The position numbers were made by a program, and so were the translations under genes. 64,000 bases of DNA from Verrucomicrobiaceae bacterium (GTDB lineage Bacteria > Verrucomicrobiota > Verrucomicrobiia > Verrucomicrobiales > Verrucomicrobiaceae): contig JAIXSY010000007.1 of the NCBI GenBank assembly GCA_027484445.1, forward strand, positions 109,708-173,707, read 5' to 3'. The notes beneath the pieces are model-generated. The model was not told the DNA's origin. It saw only the letters and a program-made list of their open reading frames with translations, and did no database searches. Each line of letters starts with the position of its first letter. Position 1 is the stretch's first letter. Below, piece after piece: positions 57,728 through 64,000 of this stretch.

Positions 57728-58885
57728 ATGGGAATGAAATTTGAATTTGCCACAGCGGGCCGAATTGTCTTCGGCTGCGGAAGCTCAGCCGAGGCAGGCA
57801 CGATCTGCCGCAGCCACGGGACCCGCGCTTTAATCGTGACTGGTGCACGCCCGGAGCGTGCCGACTTTCTCCGCAGCCTTCTCGCGGCGGCAGGTGTGAA
57901 TTCGGCTGTTTTCTCCATTCAGGGAGAGCCCACCGTTCAAGAGGTGAGTGAAGGCGCAGATCATGCTCGTCGGGTAGGGGCAGACTTGATCGTGGGAATC
58001 GGTGGGGGCAGTGCAGTGGATGCGGCCAAGGCCGTAGCTGCGCTGGCCACGCAGCCGCAGAGCGTGATGCATTATTTAGAAGTGGTCGGTTCCGGGCATC
58101 CCCTCGAACAACCACCGCTGCCCATGATTGCGCTGCCCACCACCGCAGGCACAGGCGCGGAGGTGACACGCAACGCGGTTCTGTCCAGCCCACAGCATCA
58201 GGTGAAGGCAAGCCTGCGTCATGCAGCCATGCTGCCACGAGTCGCCATCCTTGATCCAGCTCTCGCGGTCACTTGCTCTCCAGAGGTGACAGCAGCCAGT
58301 GGCATGGATGCCTTGACGCAATGCCTGGAAGCCTACGTGAGCTGCCGTGCACAGCCGATGACTGATGCCCTTTGCATGGAGGGCATTCAACGTGCGATGG
58401 CGAGTCTGGAGCGTGCTGTCATGGATGGCACTGATCTCCAAGCGCGAGAAAACATGACGCTCGCTGCGATGCTTAGCGGCATGGCACTGGCAAACGCCGG
58501 ACTCGGTGCCGTGCATGGTTTCGCTGCGCCTGTGGGTGGGCAGTTTTCCGCGCCTCATGGAGCCATCTGTGCTGCTTTGCTGGGACCCGTTTGGCAGGAA
58601 AATGTGGCGGCGGTGGAAGCGGCGGGCACTGAGGCCCAGCGTGCTCGATTTCAAAAGGTGGCTGCCCTGCTCACCGGTAGGCCTGATGCATCCGCAGCCG
58701 AGGCGATATCTGTGCTGCTGGGCCTCGCGACGAGGCTGCACATTCCAGGGCTGGCGACTTACGGCCTTGAAATGCACCACTTGGAAGGTTTGGCGATGAA
58801 AGCCGCTCAGGCCAGCAGCATGAAAGGAAATCCCGTACCGCTCTCGCAGGCGACTCTGGTTTCCATCCTCCAGCGTGCCCTTTGA
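57728..58885 (+). CDS. Iron-containing alcohol dehydrogenase family protein
   Basis: A 385-residue group III alcohol dehydrogenase. The nucleotide motif GIGGGSAVDAAKAVAAL lies near 97-113, LPTTAGTGAEVTRNAVL near 137-154, and the metal-binding His and Asp residues are in the region SGMDALTQCLEAY (196-208) and GAVHGFAAPVGGQFSAPHG (about 260-278). Family reactions are NAD(P)H-dependent alcohol/aldehyde interconversions, including lactaldehyde or glycerol oxidation; the substrate is not visible. The start ATG at 57728 lies 52 bases after cobA-hemD. Confidence 0.88.
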   Translation: MGMKFEFATAGRIVFGCGSSAEAGTICRSHGTRALIVTGARPERADFLRSLLAAAGVNSAVFSIQGEPTVQEVSEGADHARRVGADLIVGIGGGSAVDAAKAVAALATQPQSVMHYLEVVGSGHPLEQPPLPMIALPTTAGTGAEVTRNAVLSSPQHQVKASLRHAAMLPRVAILDPALAVTCSPEVTAASGMDALTQCLEAYVSCRAQPMTDALCMEGIQRAMASLERAVMDGTDLQARENMTLAAMLSGMALANAGLGAVHGFAAPVGGQFSAPHGAICAALLGPVWQENVAAVEAAGTEAQRARFQKVAALLTGRPDASAAEAISVLLGLATRLHIPGLATYGLEMHHLEGLAMKAAQASSMKGNPVPLSQATLVSILQRAL

Positions 58886-58916
58886 ACGAATCGCGCCTTC
58901 CTCCTTCCCACCCTTT

Positions 58917-59636
58917 ATGATTGAGATCGAAAATCTGACGATGCACTACGGTGCCCTCAAGGCCCTGGATGGGCTGAGCCTGTGCATCCGTCCTGGAGAG
59001 CTCTTTGCCTTTCTTGGTCCGAATGGCGCTGGGAAGACGACGGCCATCAAGCTCCTGGCCGGGCTCATGCGTCCAGATGCGGGCAGCGTGAGGCTCTGTG
59101 GCGTGGACATGCAGACCGATCCGCTGCGGGCGCGGGCATTGCTGGGCTATGTGCCAGACGTGGCTGTGTTTTATGAAAAGCTGAATGCACCCGAGTTCAT
59201 GCAGTTCATCGCTGAACTCTTCGGCATGGAGACCAAGCACGCAGCTCAGCGCACGCGCGATCTTTTCACCCAGTTCGCTCTGCATGAGCATTGTGGCCAG
59301 CGCATTGAAAACCTCAGCCATGGCACACGCCAGCGTCTGGCCATCGCCAGTGCCCTGCTGCATGAGCCGCAGGTGTTTGTGATTGATGAGCCCATGGTGG
59401 GGCTAGATCCAGTGCATGCTCGTGTGGTGAAAGAGGAGCTGCGCCGCCAAAGTCGAGCTGGTGCTGCTGTGCTCATGAGCACCCACCTACTGAACATTGC
59501 GGAAGAAGTCGCTGATCGCATCGGCATCCTGCACCGTGGCCGACTGCTTTTTGTCGGCACTCTGGATGAGCTGCGCGCGACACGTGCCAGCAGTGGCTTG
59601 AGCCTGGAGCAGATTTTTTTGGAAATGGTGGGCTGA
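58917..59636 (+). CDS. ABC transporter ATP-binding protein
   Basis: A 239-residue ATPase of the ABC-2/CcmA-like type. Walker A GPNGAGKTT (34-42), Q-loop replaced by a VPD region (GYVPDVAVFY), signature LSHGTRQR (133-140; the usual LSGGQ with changed residues), Walker B VFVIDEP (153-159) and H-loop STHL are present. No permease gene follows; the next gene is on the other strand. The membrane partner must be elsewhere, or the pair was separated. The ATG at 58917 is 32 bases after the alcohol dehydrogenase stop; an earlier in-frame start at 58875 would overlap it. Confidence 0.9.
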   Translation: MIEIENLTMHYGALKALDGLSLCIRPGELFAFLGPNGAGKTTAIKLLAGLMRPDAGSVRLCGVDMQTDPLRARALLGYVPDVAVFYEKLNAPEFMQFIAELFGMETKHAAQRTRDLFTQFALHEHCGQRIENLSHGTRQRLAIASALLHEPQVFVIDEPMVGLDPVHARVVKEELRRQSRAGAAVLMSTHLLNIAEEVADRIGILHRGRLLFVGTLDELRATRASSGLSLEQIFLEMVG

Positions 59637-59677
59637 GGACAGCTCTTGCCCTGCGTCCATGATCGTGGCTGCGAAAA

Positions 59678-60244
59678 TCAGCGCGACTTGGCTTTTCTCG
59701 GCGTTTCGACCGAGGCTGTCACGGGCACCACGGCGCGGCGAACTTCGATGATCGGAGTCGGCTCCTTCTGATGCACCCAAAGGGCACGCCGCACCTCAAC
59801 CACGGTGCTAGGTTCTGCGGGTGCCTGAGGTGCGGCTGGCACCACGGCGCGGCGGATTTCTTCGACGGGTTCGGCGAGCTGCCCCGCCGCAGGCACGCGA
59901 AATTGCCGCGCGGCGAGTCGGATCTGAGATTCGCGCATCGGAGACACGTGGATGGCGGTATCGAGAATAAAACGAACCTTTTCAGGATCGTTGCCGACGG
60001 CATCAATCGCTGCGGTGACGATGTCGGCGACGCAACTTTCCCGAATGACCAAGGCATCTTCGAGCCACATCGCCAAGCGCTCAGGATGCCGCTGAATGGA
60101 CGCATTCAAATCCGCACATAAGATCGCGCAGCCTCTGTAGGTCGTGGCCTGTGCTTTGGGCGTCGCTTTGCCTCGTGTCCTCGCTTCTCCTGCCCAAGGC
60201 AAAAAAAGGAGTGGCATCCAGAGAAGACAAAGGCGGAAGCTCAT
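59678..60244 (-). CDS. Secreted hypothetical protein with RRA repeats
   Basis: A 188-residue protein with a signal peptide (MSFRLCLLWMPLLFLPWAGEA). Residues 35-115 form a compact helical region with two or three cysteines (YRGCAILCADLNASI; RESCVADIVTAAIDAV). The C-terminal half carries three repeats: EEIRRAVVP, VEVRRALWV and IEVRRAVVP, separated by Pro/Ala/Thr linkers. No known family was recognised; the repeats may bind a partner or the cell wall. It is convergent with the ABC ATPase gene and about 220 bases from the end of the SGNH/azurin gene. Confidence 0.7.
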   Translation of the reverse strand: MSFRLCLLWMPLLFLPWAGEARTRGKATPKAQATTYRGCAILCADLNASIQRHPERLAMWLEDALVIRESCVADIVTAAIDAVGNDPEKVRFILDTAIHVSPMRESQIRLAARQFRVPAAGQLAEPVEEIRRAVVPAAPQAPAEPSTVVEVRRALWVHQKEPTPIIEVRRAVVPVTASVETPRKAKSR

Positions 60245-60465
60245 GGCGAACTCCTGAACTTTGCAGCCAAAACCGATAGCTGACGAGACGAAATCATCGC
60301 TCCGAATCAGAAAATGAAGCCAACGGGTTCACTTTTGCGATTCTCAAAAGTGATTCCCAAGTGGCTTGTATCTCTGTTTCAGTCAGAAACCAAGACAAGT
60401 GGCCTAGGCTTTCTAGCTTGTGCCTTGATGCGTTGAGCACTGCCTAGAAAGGCGATGCGATGCCC

Positions 60466-63400
60466 TTACTCCACGATCATCTCGCCCTTCATGACGAGCC
60501 AGTGGCCGGGGAAGGTGCAGATGTAGGGGTATTTGCCCTTCGCGGTCGGCGCGGTGAAGCGCAGCACCTCGCGGTCGCCTTGGTTGAGCATTTTGGTTTT
60601 GTGCAGGATCTTCGGGGAGTCGGGGATGAAGCCTTTGGCGAAGCCGTCGGACGTTTTGGCCATTTCGTTGCCGGCCATGCCGACTTCGTCCGCGGCGCCG
60701 GTCTGGACGATGAGGAGATTGTGCGGGGTGACGTCGGGATTTTCGAAGACGAGCTTCACGGGGGCTCCGGGAGCCACTTTGAACTCGCGCAGGTCGTAGA
60801 GCAGGCGCTCGGGGATGGTTTTGATGGTGATGGTTTGCAGGCCGGGCTGCGCATCGAAGGGGTTCGGCGGCTCGGGCTTCTTCTTTTTCGCCATCAGCGC
60901 GGGTTTGGTGGGCTCGCTGTCTTTGAGGAACTTTTCGAGCTCGGGATGCTTCGCCATGAAGGCGGTGTTGCCCTTCCAAAGCGGCTGCAGCGTGTGGCTG
61001 TCGAGCGAGGTGCGCAGCGCGTAGGTGAGGTAAGGGTCCATCGGGTGCTTCAGGAGATCGAGCGCGGCCTCCAAGGCCTCCGGCGTGCCGATGTAACTCG
61101 CCGCGATGGCCGCTTCGAGGCGGACGAGGCCTGATTTGTCATTCACTGCGGTTCTCAAAAGATCGCCTGCGACATGAGGTTGGTAATCTGTCTTGGGAGC
61201 AGTGTAGAACTCTCGCTCATGTGAGTCTGTTCTCCGCAACAGTCGAATAGCGTTAGCTCTCACAAGTGCATTCTCACTGGCGTAAACAAGTGCCGGCAGC
61301 AGAATTGAATACAAAGCTTGTCCGTCGAATGCTGCCTCGGCTTCTGACCTCTCTAGAGTCCTGTCAGAGTGTAAGTAGCGATAAGAAGGCCAATTCTTTG
61401 TGATCAGGTCGGACTGCAAGCGTGCCAATTCGGTGACATAAATGCTTACGTCGGGCTGGTCTATGTTTGTGATCCCATTCTGCAGAACTTTTGTCGTTTG
61501 TTGAAGAGCCTCCTTCGTGGGTCGCTCCCTCAACTCCACCTTCGCGCGATACCTTGTCCGGTAGTTCTCGCTCTTCAGCAGGTCGAGCAGCTCGGGGATG
61601 CTCGCTCCGGCGATTTTGGGGGCTTCTTCCAGCGGCTGATTCTTCGCAGTGATGCGCCAGATGCGGCCGCTCTTTTTGTCACGGCGGGTGTCGCGGAGGG
61701 AGTATTGGGCGTGGCCTTTGACGGGGTTGTACCAGTCGGCGATGTACATCGCGCCGTCGGGGCCTTGCTGGATGTCCACGGGGATGAAGCTCAAATTCGT
61801 GCTCTGGAAGACGATGCCGACTTTCTTTTCCTCGAAGTGCGTGTCGTGCTCCACCCACTCGTGCAGCTCGACTTCGTTGGTGGGCTTGTAGCGGACGCGC
61901 ATGAAGTGTTTTTTGTCGCGCAGGTCTTTGGGCCAGTGGCTGCTGGTGAGGAATTCCTGGCCGCAGGTGCCGCTGTAAGCCGGAAAATAGTTGCCGGCGG
62001 GGATGTGGATGTCGGGGTAGGGCGCATTGAGCGCATGCACGGCGCTGGCGAAGACTGGATGACTGCCGACGTGGAAGCCCCAGTCATCAAAGGTGATGCC
62101 CCAGGGGTTCGTGCTCATGTAGCTGCCAAAGGCGAGCAGGCGGCCGGTGGCGGGGGTGTAGCGGAAGAAGCTGCTCTCGCGGGCGCGGACGGGGCCGTAG
62201 GGCGTCTCGACCTGGCTGTGATGGAAGATGCTCTCGCGGAAGATAAGATCGCCCTCGGGACTCCAGACGAAGTCGTGCAGGGCGTGGTGGCTGTCCTCGG
62301 TGCCGAAGCCGGTGAGCAGCTTTTCGCGGTGGTCGGCCTTGCCGTCGCCATCGGTGTCTTTGAGGAAGGTGAGGTGTGGCTGATCGGAGACGAAGACGCC
62401 GCCGTTGCCGAACTCAAAGCTGAGCGGAATGGCGAGCTTGTCGGCCCAGACGCTGCATTTGTCGGCGCGGTGATCGCCGTTGGTGTCCTCGAGAATGAGG
62501 ATACGGTCCTGCGGAGCCTCGCCGGGCATGATTTGCGGGTAGGTGGTGCTCGTGCTGACCCACAGGCGGCCTTTGCCATCAAAGCGAATGGCGATGGGCT
62601 TCACGAAGAGCTCCGGGAAGTCTTCCTCGGAGGCGAAGAGGCTGACTTCGAAGCGCGGGTCGATCTTGAAGGCGGCGAGTTCCGCGGCGGGAGAGAGCCA
62701 TTCGTTGATGGGGCGGTCTCCGATGATGATGGGAAGGGGGTCGGTCTTGGTGTCGTCTGGGGGGACTGGATTGACCTGATTGACTGGACTGACGGCGGTG
62801 GCCCAAATGGCCTCGTCGCGAGCTTCAGTCATTTGGAGGAGCTTCTTGAGCTCTCCGGGGAAGTTCACGACGCCGTAGGGCTCCATGCGGCCGCCTTTGA
62901 TGTAGTAGTAGTTCAACGGGCGGTAGTGCTGGAAGAACTTGTCCTCCTTTTCGACCACAGCAGCACGGACGGCCTCGTTGAGCTTCGGCGGCGTCTCCTG
63001 CGTGAGCTGGTTGTAGAGGTGCTCGGCGAAGGCGGCGTAGCCTTCGCGGTTGAGGTGGACGCCGTTGGTGGTTAGGACGGGTTCTTGGTTCTTTGTTCCT
63101 GGTTCTTGGTTGGTGAAAACATCCGCAAAGGCCACGCCCTCAGCCTTTGCCACTTTTGCCATCGCGTCGGTGTAGAGCTTGATTTGGGCGTTGAGATGCT
63201 CGTGCGGCTTCTCAGCAGCGGTGGGGCTCACGAGGACGATTTTCGGCTCGGAGGTGCCGTTGTAGCGATGGCTCTTCAGCTCGATCAAGAAGGCCCGCAG
63301 CAGCGTCTCGAACTCGGCGAGGCCGTTTTCGCCTTTGAAGCTCTCGTTGAAGCCAAAGGCGGCGAGGATGACGTCCGCTTGGTGCTCGGTGAGGTGCTGG

Positions 63401-63663
63401 TTGAGATCGCCGAAGCCATCCGGCCGCGGGCGGAGGGCGACTTCATCGGCGGACCAGCTTAAGTTACGAAAGACGAGCTTCTCCTTGGCAAAGCGCTGAT
63501 GCATCAGCGCCTCAAACTGGCCGTCGTCGCGCATGCGATCGAAGAGCGAATTGCCGATAAGGGCGATGCGGGTGCCGGGTTTCAACTCCAGCGGGAGCTG
63601 GGCGAAAGCCGAGACCAGAGGGCAGAAGGTGAAAACAAAAAGTAAGACAAAGGATCGAAGCAT
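60466..63663 (-). CDS. Secreted SGNH / PVC dehydrogenase propeller / HEAT / azurin fusion
   Basis: A 1065-residue protein with signal peptide MLRSFVLLFVFTFCPLVSAFAQ. Residues 25-210 are SGNH/GDSL hydrolase-like (IALIGNSLFDRM with Ser in GNSL, GFNESF, then TTNGVHLNREGY where the usual Asp of DxxH is Asn). Residues 320-680 are a membrane-bound dehydrogenase-type propeller (RLWVSTSTTYPQIMPGEAPQDRILILED, DPPHLTFLKDTDGDGKAD-like repeats, GPDGAMYIADWYNPV). Residues 690-910 carry HEAT-like repeats (YRTRYRAKVELRERPT). Residues 950-1065 are an azurin-like cupredoxin with ligands H981, C1049, H1054 and M1058 in CTFPGHWLVMKG. The usual C-terminal cytochrome c of related proteins is replaced by copper. 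Redox role in the periplasm inferred. Confidence 0.88.
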   Translation of the reverse strand: MLRSFVLLFVFTFCPLVSAFAQLPLELKPGTRIALIGNSLFDRMRDDGQFEALMHQRFAKEKLVFRNLSWSADEVALRPRPDGFGDLNQHLTEHQADVILAAFGFNESFKGENGLAEFETLLRAFLIELKSHRYNGTSEPKIVLVSPTAAEKPHEHLNAQIKLYTDAMAKVAKAEGVAFADVFTNQEPGTKNQEPVLTTNGVHLNREGYAAFAEHLYNQLTQETPPKLNEAVRAAVVEKEDKFFQHYRPLNYYYIKGGRMEPYGVVNFPGELKKLLQMTEARDEAIWATAVSPVNQVNPVPPDDTKTDPLPIIIGDRPINEWLSPAAELAAFKIDPRFEVSLFASEEDFPELFVKPIAIRFDGKGRLWVSTSTTYPQIMPGEAPQDRILILEDTNGDHRADKCSVWADKLAIPLSFEFGNGGVFVSDQPHLTFLKDTDGDGKADHREKLLTGFGTEDSHHALHDFVWSPEGDLIFRESIFHHSQVETPYGPVRARESSFFRYTPATGRLLAFGSYMSTNPWGITFDDWGFHVGSHPVFASAVHALNAPYPDIHIPAGNYFPAYSGTCGQEFLTSSHWPKDLRDKKHFMRVRYKPTNEVELHEWVEHDTHFEEKKVGIVFQSTNLSFIPVDIQQGPDGAMYIADWYNPVKGHAQYSLRDTRRDKKSGRIWRITAKNQPLEEAPKIAGASIPELLDLLKSENYRTRYRAKVELRERPTKEALQQTTKVLQNGITNIDQPDVSIYVTELARLQSDLITKNWPSYRYLHSDRTLERSEAEAAFDGQALYSILLPALVYASENALVRANAIRLLRRTDSHEREFYTAPKTDYQPHVAGDLLRTAVNDKSGLVRLEAAIAASYIGTPEALEAALDLLKHPMDPYLTYALRTSLDSHTLQPLWKGNTAFMAKHPELEKFLKDSEPTKPALMAKKKKPEPPNPFDAQPGLQTITIKTIPERLLYDLREFKVAPGAPVKLVFENPDVTPHNLLIVQTGAADEVGMAGNEMAKTSDGFAKGFIPDSPKILHKTKMLNQGDREVLRFTAPTAKGKYPYICTFPGHWLVMKGEMIVE
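62767..62793 (-). repeat. In-frame nonanucleotide repeat, 3 units
   Basis: On the plus strand TGGATTGAC, CTGATTGAC and TGGACTGAC stand in tandem (62767-62793). In the gene on the minus strand they encode the linker VSPVNQVNPVPP between the SGNH and propeller domains. Confidence 0.75.
63082..63109 (-). repeat. In-frame heptanucleotide repeat, 4 units
   Basis: On the plus strand TTCTTGG, TTCTTTG, TTCCTGG and TTCTTGG lie in tandem (63082-63109). On the coding strand they read CCAAGAA-type heptamers and encode the linker TNQEPGTKNQEPV inside the SGNH domain. It resembles the heptamer repeat at 26152-26179 in another PVC redox gene. Confidence 0.78.
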
Positions 63664-64000
63664 GGCGGAGATGAAGACAATACCACGGCAAATGTTAGAA
63701 CCGGACAAGACATTCACACATCACCTCATGCAGAGCACCGAACGATTGTTGATAAAATGAGAGTGCTTAAAGTTAGACCCAATATGAATGGTGACCGCAA
63801 AGGATTTCAAAAAAGAGACATGTTGGGACCTAGCAAGTTTCAAAAACACATCACAATCCGCGACCTTCTAAGCCCTAGTGCGCGCAAAAACTTTTGAAAA
63901 AGAGTAAAAAGGAGTTGCGGGGGAGGGGAGATGTGGCAGACTGCCCGTCCGCCAGCGAAAAGCGGCGGCTGATGAAGCCAACAGGATCACGGAGTGAGCC
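63664..64000. other. Right-edge spacer with possible structured leader
   Basis: No gene is supported in the last 337 bases. The segment starts with AT-rich sequence upstream of the azurin-fusion gene and ends GC-rich. Two hairpins are visible near the end: GGCAG-A-CTGCC around 63936-63946, and CCGCC at 63949-63953 with GGCGG at 63964-63968 enclosing GC-GAAAA-GC. This could be the 5' leader or start of a structured RNA belonging to the region beyond the window. Confidence 0.4.

Noticed and set aside
61498..63075. Long plus-strand open frame (about 525 codons)
   Set aside because: Antisense to the SGNH/azurin gene and Val/Gly/Ala-rich, an artefact of GC-rich codon bias on the opposite strand; no recognisable motif.
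63930..64000. Possible RNase P RNA start
   Set aside because: A P3-like hairpin exists, but the conserved GAGGAAAGUC segment that should follow is absent.
1..64000. CRISPR arrays, tRNA and rRNA genes
   Set aside because: The spacers were read by eye on both strands; no direct repeat arrays, cloverleaf sequences or rRNA motifs were seen.

Overview
The window looks like a chromosomal piece of a verrucomicrobial bacterium of the Verrucomicrobiaceae type (Prosthecobacter-like). This is inferred from gene content. There are PVC-style membrane-bound dehydrogenase/cytochrome c proteins (25010-27676, 60466-63663, 32424-32885), a ThuA-domain protein, a PQQ-type beta-propeller protein, very large secreted proteins built of Ig, FG-GAP and NHL modules, many TPR proteins, weak Shine-Dalgarno signals and a fairly high GC content. 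No rRNA or tRNA gene was recognised. One structured RNA, the small SRP RNA, lies at about 55903-55992.

Layout. 1-6 kb: 3' part of a TPR protein, a DUF3820 protein, a PQQ-like propeller protein, ribokinase and a small conserved protein, closed by a strong bidirectional terminator. 6-11.7 kb: an 1853-residue secreted FG-GAP/Ig/NHL protein. 11.9-17 kb: lysine 2,3-aminomutase, proA, a Trm112-like protein, a XylR-type regulator and a secreted protein. 17-20.6 kb: a minus-strand operon joining a yqjD/yqjE/yqjK-like membrane module to two PilT-family ATPases. 20.7-24 kb: a divergent NagB-like enzyme, then a radical SAM protein and DUF4130 protein pair of the putative DNA-repair type. 24-25 kb: a scar containing a truncated MT-A70 methyltransferase and nested REP-like palindromes. 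25-34.5 kb: a cytochrome c propeller protein, a polytopic membrane protein, a PL10-type pectate lyase, rlmN, a small cytochrome lipoprotein and an OppA-type binding protein. 34.6-37 kb: housekeeping genes rplS, scpB and pheA. 37.3-43.3 kb: an AT-richer 1975-residue metzincin/Ig protein with its own terminator. 43.3-51.8 kb: a Cys-rich peptide with a Ser/Thr kinase-receiver fusion, a halogenase-like flavoprotein facing an LpxL-type acyltransferase, DUF2062, uppP, a cellulose-synthase-like glycosyltransferase and a class IV aminotransferase. 52-64 kb: ThuA protein, TPR protein, SRP RNA, cobA-hemD fusion, iron alcohol dehydrogenase, an orphan ABC ATPase, a small secreted repeat protein, and a 1065-residue SGNH/propeller/HEAT/azurin fusion.

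How the genes fit together. Most of the window is core metabolism interleaved with secreted or periplasmic proteins for polysaccharide breakdown and periplasmic redox chemistry. No complete defence system, prophage or secondary-metabolite cluster is present. The observations most worth following are the yqjDEK-like/pilT operon, the radical SAM-DUF4130 pair without UdgX, the azurin-tailed dehydrogenase, in-frame 7-mer and 9-mer tandem repeats in two PVC redox genes, the altered prephenate dehydratase active site in pheA, and the MT-A70/REP scar.
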